DNA from: Sphingopyxis sp.
GTDB taxonomy: Bacteria > Pseudomonadota > Alphaproteobacteria > Sphingomonadales > Sphingomonadaceae
Direction: 5' to 3'
Length of the DNA: 64,000 bases
Assembly: GCF_016704835.1 (NCBI RefSeq)
Contig: NZ_JADIZJ010000021.1
Location: 806,001-870,000 of the forward strand
Below the pieces are notes generated by a model. The model saw only the letters and a program-made list of their open reading frames with translations, was not told where the DNA came from and did no database searches. The position numbers were made by a program, and so were the translations under genes. Positions 26,565 through 35,286 of the stretch are shown here, piece after piece (position 1 is the stretch's first letter; each line of letters begins with the position of its first letter).

Positions 26565-27706
26565 CGGTCTCCTGTATGAACGGTGGCAATCACCGACATG
26601 CCGGGGCCAAGTCTCTGGGCCGCCCTCTGCCCCGGATCGATACGGATGCGGACGGCGATGCGCTGCGGAACCTTCACGAAATTACCGGCGCCCGTATCGG
26701 GCTTGATAACGCTGAACTCGCTGCCTGCGGCAGGCGACACGCTCTGCACCTTGCCCGTTAGCTCAAGCCCGCCCAGCGCGTCGATTTCCAGTGTCGCGCT
26801 TTGCCCGACGCGGATTTCGGCGGTCTGCGCTTCCTTGAAATTGGCGACCACCCACAGCCGTTCGGGCACAAGATACATCAGCTGCGCACCCGGCGAGACC
26901 AATTGCCCTTCGCGCACCGCAACCTCGCTCAGCCTGCCGGCGCGCGGGGCGCGAATGATCGTGTTGTCGAGATCGATCTGTGCGAGATCGCGCGACGCTG
27001 TCGCATTCTCGACCTGCGCTTCCAGCCCGCCCTGCCCGACATTCACCGAACGCAATTGTTCGCGCGCGATGTCGCGCTGGGCCATCGCCTGCGTCACGCC
27101 CGCCTGCGCCTGGCGCAGCGCGGCCAGCGTCTGGTCGCGTTCGCGCAAGGATACCGAACCTTCGTCGGCCAATTCATCGACCCGGCGCATATCTGCCTGC
27201 GCCTTGGCAAGCTGGGCGCGAGCATTGGCCACCGACGCCTCCTGTAACCTGACCTGCGCCTCGCTTGAACGCCGGTTTTGTCCCGCATTGTCCAGGCTGG
27301 CCGTTTGGGTGGCGATCCCGGCCTGTCCTTGCGCCACGCGCTGGCGATAAATGCGGTCGTCTATGCGGACCAGCGCCTGCCCGGCGGCCACCTGCGCGAA
27401 ATCCTGCACCAGCACTTCGGTTACATAGCCTGTAACCTGCGGGCTGATGATCGTGGTCTGGCCGCGCACATAGGCGTTGTCCGTGGTCTGGCTGTCGGAC
27501 CGGAAGGGCGGCAATTGCCAGGCATAGAGTGCGGCAAGCGCGCCCAGCACGATGGCAACCGCGAAGAAGATTGTCTTTTTGCGCGATCGTTCGGGCGCCC
27601 AGCCTTCCGGGTTTTCCTGCGTCGGCGCCGCGTCGGCAGCGCCGGTTTCAGCCGCAGGTCCGGCGGGTGTCGCGGTCGGTTCCCGGTCGGCGTTGTCGTC
27701 GTTCAT
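26561..27706 (-). CDS. EmrA/HlyD-type periplasmic adaptor
   Basis: A 381-residue membrane-fusion protein. A cytoplasmic N-terminus of about 45 residues, one membrane helix (TIFFAVAIVLGALAALYAW), a lipoyl-type half motif (DNAYVRGQTTIISPQVTGYV), a long coiled coil (residues 110-215, many Ala/Gln/Arg heptads) and the second lipoyl half (IIRAPRAGRLSEVAVREGQL). It bridges the DHA2 transporter in the inner membrane to the NodT channel. Start and stop both overlap the neighbouring genes by 4 bases. Confidence 0.94.
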   Translation of the reverse strand: MNDDNADREPTATPAGPAAETGAADAAPTQENPEGWAPERSRKKTIFFAVAIVLGALAALYAWQLPPFRSDSQTTDNAYVRGQTTIISPQVTGYVTEVLVQDFAQVAAGQALVRIDDRIYRQRVAQGQAGIATQTASLDNAGQNRRSSEAQVRLQEASVANARAQLAKAQADMRRVDELADEGSVSLRERDQTLAALRQAQAGVTQAMAQRDIAREQLRSVNVGQGGLEAQVENATASRDLAQIDLDNTIIRAPRAGRLSEVAVREGQLVSPGAQLMYLVPERLWVVANFKEAQTAEIRVGQSATLEIDALGGLELTGKVQSVSPAAGSEFSVIKPDTGAGNFVKVPQRIAVRIRIDPGQRAAQRLGPGMSVIATVHTGDR

Positions 27707-29388
27707 TCTTTTGCTCCGCCCATGATCGATGCCAGCGCCTCAAGCTCTTTGGCCAGCGGGTTGATCCCCCGGCGGCGGTTGTAGATCCATTTTGCAAGGA
27801 TCGCCGCGAATGCGAGGGAAGCGATGATGCCGATCAGAAAAAACATGTCATTGAAAGCCAGGATCGCCGCATCGCGCCCGGCTTGCTGCACCAGCTGCCC
27901 CGCGCCGCTTGCCTGCCGCAGCACCGGATCGGCGATAGTGCCATTATACGCGGCGGCGCGAAGTTGAATCGCCTGGGCTACAGCGGGGTCACTCAGCGTC
28001 AGTTCCCGGCCTATGTCCATCAGGTGGACCTTCGCCCGGATCGTCTGGAACGCCGCCAGCCCGGCAACCCCTGCAAGCCCGCCGAGCGTCTGTGACAGGG
28101 AGAAGACGGCAATGAAGCTGATGATGTATTGCATGCCCTGCGCCAATGCGCGCAGCAGCCCCTCCATCATTGCCGAGCCGATGAAATAGATCGCCGCAAA
28201 GGCCATCATCGCCTGCGTCCAATAAAAGTTTTCGGGCCGCGACAGCAGGCCCGCCTGCGTGTCGACAAACGCGGCCACCGCGATCAGCGCCAGTGCGACG
28301 AGCAAGGGCCGTTGCAGATCGCTGGTATCCAGCCGTGCGATCAGCACCACGAGCCCGATAAAGGTCGCGCCGGTGATGATCCAGTAATAGGTGACGAGCT
28401 GGTCGTTGATCATTCCGACGGTGGTCAGCAGGCCGCCAGCGCCAAAGCCCTGTTCCGACAGCAACACGCGCATCAGCGCGCCCGTCGACGCAAAGATCAC
28501 GATGTCCTTGCTGGTCATCCAGCGGGTGTGGAGCATGGGATTGGCGCGATTGTGTTCGATCAGGAAAGCCGCGCCGATCAACAGGATCGCGCCCGCCAGC
28601 GCCCAGCCCAGCCATGGCGTTGTCCACCACTGGATCCTGCCCTGCACCAGAAACGCGCATAGCAGGCCCATGCCGATGGCCAGCAGCGGGAACGTCACGA
28701 GATCAAGTTTTTCGAATGCCTTTTCGATTTCGCCCGGCGGAAGCGGCAGGATGAAGACCATGCCGAACGCCATCAGCGACAGCGCGAATTGCAGATCGAA
28801 CAGATGGGTGATGTCACCCCCCGCGATCAGAGCCGGGGAAATGGCACGCGCCAACGGCAAGGCGATCTGCGACAGGCCCAGCCCGATCAGCACGCCCGCG
28901 ATCCGGGCCTTCGCCGGCAGGCCCTGCATAAGGTAATAGATGCCCAGCGTGGAAAGGCCGCTGGCCGCGATGCCGGAAATCCCGCGCGAGACAAGTTCGA
29001 TCCGGTAGCCCGCGTCGAACAGCTGAACGAAATTGGCCAGCAGCAGCGTCGCCATCGCGATCCTGACGAAGCGCTGGATGCCGAATTGCTGGCGTAGCTT
29101 GAACAGCAAAATGCTCATGCACGCATTGGTCATGTTGTAGGCGACCGTGACCCAGCCCGCCTCGACCGATGTCAGTGCCAGATGGCCCTGAAGCCCCGGT
29201 AAATTGGCCAGCAGCAGCCCGTTCTGGAACCCGCCGAGGATGGCCAGATAGATCCCGATGAGCAGATAGCCCAGCTTGCGCCGCGCCGGATGATCCGGCG
29301 TTGCGGGGGACCCGGCCAGAAAAGGGCGCTCGTGCGGCTTGAACACATAGTCCCCGCCCTGGTGCGCTGGTCGCACTGCGTCAGCCAC
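27703..29388 (-). CDS. DHA2-family MFS drug transporter (EmrB-like)
   Basis: A 561-residue protein with about 14 membrane helices, the DHA2 topology. N-terminal segments KLGYLLIGIYLAILGGFQNG and SVEAGWVTVAYNMTNACMSI correspond to helices 1 and 2; the middle carries a soluble stretch with DPAVAQAIQLRAAAYNG near residue 490. It exports hydrophobic compounds using the proton gradient. The start GTG at 29388 (VADAVRPAHQGG) overlaps the end of the TetR gene by 8 bases; the longer open frame upstream is the TetR gene in another frame. Substrate unknown. Confidence 0.93.
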   Translation of the reverse strand: MADAVRPAHQGGDYVFKPHERPFLAGSPATPDHPARRKLGYLLIGIYLAILGGFQNGLLLANLPGLQGHLALTSVEAGWVTVAYNMTNACMSILLFKLRQQFGIQRFVRIAMATLLLANFVQLFDAGYRIELVSRGISGIAASGLSTLGIYYLMQGLPAKARIAGVLIGLGLSQIALPLARAISPALIAGGDITHLFDLQFALSLMAFGMVFILPLPPGEIEKAFEKLDLVTFPLLAIGMGLLCAFLVQGRIQWWTTPWLGWALAGAILLIGAAFLIEHNRANPMLHTRWMTSKDIVIFASTGALMRVLLSEQGFGAGGLLTTVGMINDQLVTYYWIITGATFIGLVVLIARLDTSDLQRPLLVALALIAVAAFVDTQAGLLSRPENFYWTQAMMAFAAIYFIGSAMMEGLLRALAQGMQYIISFIAVFSLSQTLGGLAGVAGLAAFQTIRAKVHLMDIGRELTLSDPAVAQAIQLRAAAYNGTIADPVLRQASGAGQLVQQAGRDAAILAFNDMFFLIGIIASLAFAAILAKWIYNRRRGINPLAKELEALASIMGGAKE

Positions 29389-30016
29389 GGCGGAACAACG
29401 GTTCGACAAGCGTTTCCTGCAATGCGGCGCGAAAGCTGTCGTCGTCGAGGAATTCGGGCGAACTCTGGGCAAGCCGGTCACGCCGCAGGATGCCGACAGC
29501 CGTGCCGAACGCAAATTGCTGGAGGGCCAGTTCGGGGTGCGGGACGTGGGTGTAGCCGTCCGTCCGGGCCCTTTCAATGAGGGGCAGGAAATGGTCGAGC
29601 AGGCGGCGCGTCACGTTCTGGTAGAGCCACTGCGCCCGTTCAGGATCGTGGTCCATGTCGCGCATCATGAAGCGCGCCACCTCGGGCCGGGCGTCCATGA
29701 AGCCGATAAATGCACTCATCGATGCACGAAGGGCCGCACCTGAATCGCCAAAGCCGGTGGCCTGGGCGAGCGAAGCCTGTCGCTCTTCTATCCTGTGGCC
29801 GACGGCCTCGATGATCCGCTTCCACAATCCCAGCTTCGAACCGAAATTATAGGACACGAGTGCCATGTTGACGCCGGCCGCCTCCGCAATCTCGCGCAGA
29901 TTGGCCGCATCGAAGCCCTTGTCGGCGAATATCGCAACCGCGCTGGTCATGATCGCCTTCGCCGCATCGATTTCGTTCGTTTGGGGCCGGCCACGTCCGC
30001 GTGCGGTTTGTGTCAT
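29381..30016 (-). CDS. TetR-family regulator of the EmrAB-type pump
   Basis: A 211-residue repressor-like protein. The N-terminal HTH reads AKAIMTSAVAIFADKGFDAA then NLREIAEAAGVNMALVSYNF, and a C-terminal ligand domain follows with conserved FMDARPEVARFMMRDMDHD. It is the first gene of the pump operon (TetR, MFS, HlyD, NodT) and overlaps the MFS start. A perfect palindrome 52 bases upstream of its start codon is the obvious operator, so it probably represses the whole operon and is released by a pump substrate. Confidence 0.93.
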   Translation of the reverse strand: MTQTARGRGRPQTNEIDAAKAIMTSAVAIFADKGFDAANLREIAEAAGVNMALVSYNFGSKLGLWKRIIEAVGHRIEERQASLAQATGFGDSGAALRASMSAFIGFMDARPEVARFMMRDMDHDPERAQWLYQNVTRRLLDHFLPLIERARTDGYTHVPHPELALQQFAFGTAVGILRRDRLAQSSPEFLDDDSFRAALQETLVEPLFRRG

Positions 30017-30067
30017 GATCGATCCTTCTGCGCGCCATGGAGGAACCCGCCAAGTAGCCGCGCGGAC

Positions 30068-30089
30068 TAATTAATCAAGTGATTAATTA
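30068..30089. promoter_or_regulatory. TetR operator palindrome ahead of the pump operon
   Basis: TAATTAATCA (30068-30077), spacer AG, TGATTAATTA (30080-30089): two arms of 10 bases that are exact reverse complements, in an otherwise GC-rich area. It lies 52 bases upstream of the TetR start codon. The size (22 bp) and symmetry are typical of TetR-family operators. No other copy was noticed in the window. Confidence 0.75.
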
Positions 30090-30187
30090 TTGTTTCGGAT
30101 GCAAGGCCGGGTACGCCTCGCCTCGAGTGCGCGACCATTCTATCCCTCGGATCACGCTTGAACCCGGTGGCGCGGCTTGCCGGGCAT

Positions 30188-30820
30188 TCAAAGGCGCGCC
30201 CAGCTAGACGGAACGAGCGGACCGCCGACCTCGATCGCCTTTTTCAGCCCGGCTTGCCGGTGCAGCCGGTCCCGATAGGACTGCAGCGCCGGATAGCTAT
30301 CGAGCGCCCCGCCCATATTGGCCATTTCAAGCGTATAGACCATCTGCATGTCGGCCAGGGTCAGCTGCTCGCCCATCAGGAATGAGCCTTTGCCCACGCC
30401 CTCGGCGATATAGGTAAGCACGTCTTTGCCCCGCGCCGCAGCGAATTGCGCCATCGCATCGGGCAGCCCGCCCATCATCCGGCCCAGCAATGGCAGCAGC
30501 AGCGGGAAGCTGGCGGACCCTTCGGCCAGATCGAGCCACTGGTCATGCATCGCACCTTCGGCAGTGCCTGCCTGGGGGGAATGCCGCCCATTACCATAGC
30601 GCGCGTCGACATAGCGCAGGATCGCACTCGATTCCGCTAGCACCAGATCGCCATCGACGATGAAGGGTGCCTTGCCGAGCGGATGGATATGCTTGAGATT
30701 TTCAGGCGCTCGCCCATTGACCCGCGCATGGCGGTGCAGCTCGTATTCGATCCCCAGCTCTTCAAGCAGCCAGAGAATGCGCGTGGAACGCGATGTTTCA
30801 AGATGATGGACGATGATCAT
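30188..30820 (-). CDS. Glutathione S-transferase family protein
   Basis: A 210-residue GST: N-terminal thioredoxin-like domain (MIIVHHLETSRSTRILWLLE; HPLGKAPFIVDGDLVLAESS with the cis-Pro and Glu-Ser glutathione contacts) and a helical C-terminal domain with FLMGEQLTLADMQMVYTLEM containing the N-capping box. Ser 10 or Thr 9 of the SRSTRILW motif could be the activating residue (bacterial beta/theta-like). ATG at 30820 chosen because the domain begins there. It is third in an ohr-ohrR-gst unit, suggesting detoxification of organic peroxides. Confidence 0.92.
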   Translation of the reverse strand: MIIVHHLETSRSTRILWLLEELGIEYELHRHARVNGRAPENLKHIHPLGKAPFIVDGDLVLAESSAILRYVDARYGNGRHSPQAGTAEGAMHDQWLDLAEGSASFPLLLPLLGRMMGGLPDAMAQFAAARGKDVLTYIAEGVGKGSFLMGEQLTLADMQMVYTLEMANMGGALDSYPALQSYRDRLHRQAGLKKAIEVGGPLVPSSWARL

Positions 30821-30860
30821 GCGGAAACCCTCTTCAAAATTGCAGGCGCGCGCGAAATGA

Positions 30861-31352
30861 TCAGGCGGCGGGATGGCTGTCCCGTTCCGCCGCTTCGCCC
30901 AGCTGGCCGACAAGTGCGTGGGTCAGTTCGTGCAGGGCGACGATCCGGTCTTCCTCGATCCCGACCTTCTTCGCGAGCGTGCCCGGTATCTCCTGCGCTG
31001 CAGACTTCAGCGCCCGGCCCTCGGAAGTCGGGGTGACCAGCACACGGCGTTCGTCCTGCGGATCGCGCATGCGCGCGACCAGCCCGGCACGCTCCATGCG
31101 TTTCAGCATTGGGCTGAGCGTGCCGACATCGAGGTGCAGGCACGCCTGCAAGTCGCCCACCGTCACCGGCTCGCGCTCCCAAAGTACCAGCATCACCAGA
31201 TATTGCGAATAGGTCAGGCCCAACGGTGCCAGCAACGGCCTGTACAGCCGCTGGATCAGATTGGTCGCTGCATATAGGGGGAAGCACAGCTGGCGATCGA
31301 GGCGCAGCAATTCGTCCCCCTCCTGCTTCGACGGATGGCGTTCCGTCGTCAT
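30861..31352 (-). CDS. ohrR: MarR/OhrR-family regulator
   Basis: A 163-residue MarR-fold repressor. LDRQLCFPLYAATNLIQRLY at residues 15-34 carries the conserved N-terminal redox Cys of OhrR (Cys in LDRQLCFPLY) followed by TYSQYLVMLVLWEREPVTVG and the winged helix LHLDVGTLSPMLKRMERAGL with the DERRV wing. OhrR senses organic hydroperoxides by oxidation of that Cys and represses ohr. It lies 10 bases behind ohr on the same strand. ATG at 31352; a longer upstream frame is only an artefact. Confidence 0.92.
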   Translation of the reverse strand: MTTERHPSKQEGDELLRLDRQLCFPLYAATNLIQRLYRPLLAPLGLTYSQYLVMLVLWEREPVTVGDLQACLHLDVGTLSPMLKRMERAGLVARMRDPQDERRVLVTPTSEGRALKSAAQEIPGTLAKKVGIEEDRIVALHELTHALVGQLGEAAERDSHPAA

Positions 31353-31362
31353 GGGCGCGCCC

Positions 31363-31788
31363 TTAAGCCTCGGCTCGGACCGAGAGTTCGACATCGATAT
31401 TTCCGCGCACCGCGTTGGAATAGGGGCAGACCTTGTGTGCCTGCGCAACGATCGTTTCCGCCGTATCCTGATCGACACCGGCAATCGCGACATCGAGTGC
31501 AACCGACAGGGCAAAACCGCCATCGGCATTCGGGGCCATCGAGACGGTGCCGACTACTGTAACGTCATCATCAGCGATCTTATGGGTAGTGCGGGTGACA
31601 TGAATCACCGCATTGCCGAAACAGGCGGCATAGCCTGCCGCAAACAGCTGTTCGGGATTGGTCGCGCCGCCCTTGCCACCCAGCGCGGCAGGTACGGCGA
31701 GATCGAGTTCCAGCAGTCCGTCGTCGCTGGCGATGCGTCCGCTACGCCCGCCGGTGGCAGTGACCTTGGTAGAATACAGTGCGCTCAT
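31363..31788 (-). CDS. ohr: Organic hydroperoxide resistance protein Ohr
   Basis: A 141-residue OsmC/Ohr-fold peroxidase: N-terminal YSTKVTATGGRSGRIASDDG, GGKGGATNPEQLFAAGYAAC F with the peroxidatic Cys, and QDTAETIVAQAHKVCPYSNA with the resolving Cys in VCPYSNA. It reduces organic hydroperoxides using dithiol lipoylated proteins. The ATG at 31788 fits the family start. The next 46 bases upstream lead to the IS701 element, so the native promoter and any distal OhrR site beyond that point have been displaced. Followed by ohrR and gst. Confidence 0.95.
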   Translation of the reverse strand: MSALYSTKVTATGGRSGRIASDDGLLELDLAVPAALGGKGGATNPEQLFAAGYAACFGNAVIHVTRTTHKIADDDVTVVGTVSMAPNADGGFALSVALDVAIAGVDQDTAETIVAQAHKVCPYSNAVRGNIDVELSVRAEA

Positions 31789-31837
31789 GATTGGAGTCCT
31801 TTTGCAAGATGAAGCCATCATATAGCTAGCCATCTAG

Positions 31838-33268
31838 CACTACTTTGGCAGAAATGTGATTTTTGGGATTCCCAAGGAGGAAAATCCCTGATTCATAGAG
31901 AGCCGGCTTTTCTGGAGGCTGGCGATGGAAGCAGACTGGCGGAGCGAACTCGAGGCATGGCTTTCGCCGTTCGCCGCGGCGTTGCGGAACAAGACGCGCC
32001 GACGGATGTGCCCGGCTTACATTGCGGGCCTGATTGGCCCCGGAGATCGCAAAAGTGTTCAGCCGATGGCGGCACGGGACGACGAGGTCAGCTACGACCG
32101 ACTTCATCACTTCGTCGGCAGCGGCATCTGGGACGAAGCTCCGCTGGAGGCGGCGCTGCTTGCTGAGGCCGACCGGCAAGTTGGGGGCGATAATGCCTGG
32201 CTGATCATCGACGACACGGCCTTGCCGAAGAAGGGCAATGCGTCGGTCGGCGTTGCCCCACAGTATGCCTCGGCGCTGGGCAAGAATGCCAACTGCCAGA
32301 CGCTGGTGTCGGTGACGCTGGCCTCGCGCGAGGTACCTGTGATGGTGGGCTTGCGTCTGTTCCTGCCGGAGAGCTGGACGAGTGATGCGGCCCGCCTGGA
32401 TCGCGCCGGGGTTCCAGAAGAGCTACGGCCTTACCGGACCAAGCACGAGATCGCGCTCGCTGAGATCGATAGGGTCCGTGCCGCCGGTGTTCGCTTCGGC
32501 TGTGTCCTTGCCGATGCCGGATACGGTCTCTCTGCAACCTTCCGGCAGGGTCTGAGCGGGCGTGGCCTCGCTTGGGCTGTGGGCATTCCGTTCAAACAGA
32601 AGGTTTACCCCGCCGATGTCAGCATGGTCTTTCCCGTCGCCACTCGGGGGCGCCCGAGAAAGAACGCAATACCCGACATAACTTCGATCTCGGCGCAGGC
32701 GATGCTTGAGACGCTACCATGGCGCAAGGTCAGTTGGCGGCGCGGCACCAAAGGAAAACTCTCGGCCCGCTTCGCCGCTGTTCGTGTGCGTGTAGCAGAC
32801 GGGCCACCGCAGCGTATCCACGATATGGGCGCTCAGCACTTGCCAGGCGAGGAAGTCTGGCTCGTCGGCGAACATCGCTCTACCGGCGAGCGCAAGTACG
32901 ACCTCTCCAACTTGCCCACCGACACGCCGATCAAGCAACTGGCCGGCGCCATCAAAGCGCGCTGGGTCTGCGAACAGGCACATCAGCAACTCAAGGAAGA
33001 ACTCGGCCTCGACCACTTTGAAGGTCGGTCGTGGAAAGGCCTGCACCGACATGCCCTGATGTCCATGATCGCCCTCGCCTTCCTCCAGTCACTCCGGCTC
33101 AAGCAGGGCAAAGGGGGGAAAAAGAATCTCAGGCCCTCCACCGAAACCGAGCCTGCCAGCAATCAGACAAGCCATCATTGACCGCCTTACCAGACCGCCG
33201 GACAAACCATGCCCTCACTGCGGGCGTCGACCTACCGACCCTCCAAACCAAAATCTGCCAAAGTAGTG
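31838..33268 (+). mobile_element. IS701-family insertion sequence, complete
   Basis: A 1431-bp element with terminal inverted repeats of 15 perfect bases (CACTACTTTGGCAGA at 31838-31852, its complement at 33254-33268) and a 4-bp target duplication CTAG at 31834-31837 and 33269-33272. The YTAR-type target and the single transposase gene fit IS701. It sits 50 bases upstream of the ohr start codon with its transposase pointing away. The right target copy also hosts the next element (IS630). Confidence 0.9.
31925..33181 (+). CDS. IS701-family transposase
   Basis: A 418-residue transposase with the DDE catalytic triad spread as in IS701: IDDTALPKKG near residue 99 (first Asp), CVLADAGYGLSATFRQG near residue 198 (second Asp) and EQAHQQLKEELGLDHFEGRSW near residue 348 (Glu in the E-rich motif). 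The N-terminus MEADWRSELEAWLSPFAAAL and HHFVGSGIWDEAPLEAALL are typical. Start ATG at 31925 follows GGAGG. The gene is intact, so the element may be active. Confidence 0.94.
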   Translation: MEADWRSELEAWLSPFAAALRNKTRRRMCPAYIAGLIGPGDRKSVQPMAARDDEVSYDRLHHFVGSGIWDEAPLEAALLAEADRQVGGDNAWLIIDDTALPKKGNASVGVAPQYASALGKNANCQTLVSVTLASREVPVMVGLRLFLPESWTSDAARLDRAGVPEELRPYRTKHEIALAEIDRVRAAGVRFGCVLADAGYGLSATFRQGLSGRGLAWAVGIPFKQKVYPADVSMVFPVATRGRPRKNAIPDITSISAQAMLETLPWRKVSWRRGTKGKLSARFAAVRVRVADGPPQRIHDMGAQHLPGEEVWLVGEHRSTGERKYDLSNLPTDTPIKQLAGAIKARWVCEQAHQQLKEELGLDHFEGRSWKGLHRHALMSMIALAFLQSLRLKQGKGGKKNLRPSTETEPASNQTSHH

Positions 33269-34369
33269 CTAGTCACGTGAATCCGAAGTTCGGCTCATTG
33301 TTTTTTGACAGAAGCGTTTGACGGAGGCGAGGATCTCGTCTGCGGATTTGACCCACTTGTAGGGTTTGGGGTTTTCATTGTGTGCTTTGATGAAGGCGGC
33401 GATGTCGGCTTCGAGTTCGGCCGTGGATCGATGGACGCCGCGTTGCAGCTGCTTGCGCGTCAGCTCTGCAAACCACCGTTCGACCTGATTGATCCAGGAC
33501 GCCGATGTTGGCGTGAAGTGAACATGCCAATGCGGGCGGCGCGCCAGCCAGGCCTTGATCTTCGGCGTCTTGTGGGTGGCATAGTTGTCCATCACGAGGT
33601 GGACGTCCGGCCCCTCGGGCATTGCGGCGTCGATCCGCTTGAGAAAATCGAGGAACTCGGTGGCTCGGTGGCGTTTGTAGCACTTGCCGATCACGGCGCC
33701 GGTGGCGATGTCGAGCGCGGCAAACAGAGACGTCGTGCCATTGCGGATATAGGTATGGGTGCGTCGCTCAGGCACGCCCGGTGCCATCGGCAAGACCGGT
33801 TGCTCACGATCCAGCGCCTGGATCTGGGATTTTTCGTCCACGCACAGCACGACCGCCCGGTTCGGCGGAGACATGTAGAGGCCGACAATGTCCTGGACCT
33901 TGTCGACGAATAGCGGGTCCGTGGACAGCTTGAACGTCTCGGACCGGTGCGGTTGCAGGCCAAATGCACCCCAGATCCGGCGGATGGTAGTGTGCGACAG
34001 CCCCGCTTCGGCTGCCATGGAACGGATCGACCAATGCGTGGCATCCTTCGGAGTGGTGTTCAGCGTGCGCTCGATCACCTGAGCAACCTGCGCATCCGAC
34101 ACTGTACGTGGGCGACCTGCACGATATTCGTCGGTCAGCCCTTCAATGCCATCCTGCACGAACCGCCGCCGCCATTTGCCGACCGTGTGCTCGTGGACAC
34201 CGAGGCGTTGGGCAACTTCCTTGCTCTGCAGTCCCTCTGCACACAGCAGAACCATCCGGCATCGATCCGAGAGCGACCGCGGCGCTTTGTGCCGCCGGAC
34301 TTGGGCTTCGAGAAACGTCCGGTCCTCGCCACTCAATACGACCAAATCTGCCTGTCTACCCGCCACCAT
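33269..34369 (-). CDS. IS630-family transposase
   Basis: A transposase of about 366 residues with an N-terminal HTH pair (SDRCRMVLLCAEGLQSKEVA; RLGVHEHTVGKWRRRFVQDG) and the DDE domain: VVLCVDEKSQIQALDREQP, VHLVMDNYATHKTPKIKAWL and SASWINQVERWFAELTRKQL give the Asp, Asp and Glu. ATG at 34369 is used; a GTG at 34381 is also possible. The stop codon TAG (33269-33271 on the - strand) lies outside the element: it is made of the TA target duplication plus the next flanking base. Confidence 0.92.
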   Translation of the reverse strand: MVAGRQADLVVLSGEDRTFLEAQVRRHKAPRSLSDRCRMVLLCAEGLQSKEVAQRLGVHEHTVGKWRRRFVQDGIEGLTDEYRAGRPRTVSDAQVAQVIERTLNTTPKDATHWSIRSMAAEAGLSHTTIRRIWGAFGLQPHRSETFKLSTDPLFVDKVQDIVGLYMSPPNRAVVLCVDEKSQIQALDREQPVLPMAPGVPERRTHTYIRNGTTSLFAALDIATGAVIGKCYKRHRATEFLDFLKRIDAAMPEGPDVHLVMDNYATHKTPKIKAWLARRPHWHVHFTPTSASWINQVERWFAELTRKQLQRGVHRSTAELEADIAAFIKAHNENPKPYKWVKSADEILASVKRFCQKTMSRTSDSRD

Positions 34370-34430
34370 CAACGTTCCCACCTGTCTGACAAGAGCATAT
34401 ACAATGATGCTTACTTCAGTTCCAGATGAC
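33272..34430 (-). mobile_element. IS630-family insertion sequence, complete
   Basis: An 1159-bp element whose ends begin GTCA (33272) and end TGAC (34430); the two ends are imperfect inverted repeats of about 30 bases (17 matches of the 26 positions after GTCA). TA dinucleotides flank it (33270-33271, 34431-34432), the target duplication of IS630/Tc1-mariner elements. Its left TA lies inside the CTAG target copy of IS701, and its right TA is the left flank of the IS5-type element. The gene is on the - strand. Confidence 0.86.
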
Positions 34431-34432
34431 TA

Positions 34433-35286
34433 GGGCTGAGACTCATTCAAAGCCAGAACGCCAGCGCGGTGACGAGAGCCACGCCTGACAGGAAGTTGGC
34501 GGCGAGTTTGTCGTAGCGGGTTGCGACGCGGCGGAAATCCTTGATCCGGCAGAAGGCGTTCTCGATGAGATGGCAGCCCCGGTAACGCTGTTGGTCGTAG
34601 CGGATGGCACGCTTGCGATTGCGTCTGCCGGGGATCACAGGGCTGGTGCCGTTGTCGCGGAGGGTTTTGCGTAAGCTGTTGGCGTCGTAGCCTTTGTCGC
34701 CGAGCAGATATCGCATGCGGCCGGCACGTTCGAGCAGCGCTGGCGCGGCCTTCACGTCGCTGACATTGCCGGCGGTCAGCATCAAGGCATAAGGCCGGCC
34801 GAGTACGTCGGTCAGGGCATGGACCTTGGTTGTCCAGCCGCCACGAGAACGGCCGATCGCCTGCGTCTGGCGCCCCCTTTTCCGCCAAACGCCGAACGCT
34901 GGGCCTTGATGTAGGTGCTGTCGATCGCCGTGCTTCTCGTGACTGCGCCCGCCTCTGCCAGGGCATCGAGCAGCTTCGTCCAGAACCCACGTCGCGACCA
35001 GCGATTGAAGCGGTTGTAGATCGTCGTGGAAGGCCCATAGTCCGCAGGGCAGTCGCACCACCGGCAACCCGACTTCAGAACATGCAGGATGCCCGAGATC
35101 ACCCGGCGATCATCCACCCGCCGCGCTCCGGGTTGGTTCTTCGGCAAGTGAGGCTCGATCGCCAGCCACGCTTCATCCGACAACCAGAACAACGAGCGCG
35201 ACATCGACAGGGGCCTCCATCCAGCTTGGAGGCCCATTGAATCAACCTATGCACACGCTTTCAAGAGGCTAATTGGGTTTTGACCC
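34433..35286 (-). mobile_element. IS5-family (IS427-like) insertion sequence
   Basis: An 854-bp element. The ends (GGGCTGAGACTCATTC at 34433 and, on the other strand, GGGTCAAAACCCAATT from 35286) are imperfect inverted repeats with GGG/CCC tips. TA is present outside both ends (34431-34432 and 35287-35288), shared on the left with the IS630 element. Two overlapping frames on the - strand encode the transposase. Boundaries are inferred from end similarity, so they could be off by one or two bases. Confidence 0.8.
34447..35204 (-). CDS. IS5-family transposase, two frames joined by a -1 frameshift
   Basis: The first frame starts at ATG 35204 (MSRSLFWLSDEAWLAIEPHL) after GGAGG and reads through SGCRWCDCPADYGPSTTIYN and STYIKAQRSAFGGKGG. 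The second frame, one base back, continues GRQTQAIGRSRGGWTTKVHA, LGDKGYDANSLRKTL and NAFCRIKDFRRVATRYDKLA down to the stop at 34447. The overlap holds A-AAA-GGG (around 34875-34881 on the - strand), a slippery heptamer suitable for programmed -1 frameshifting as in IS427. The fused product of about 252 residues has the DDE residues in both halves (D in the first, D and E in the second). Functional reading assumes the frameshift occurs. Confidence 0.85.
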
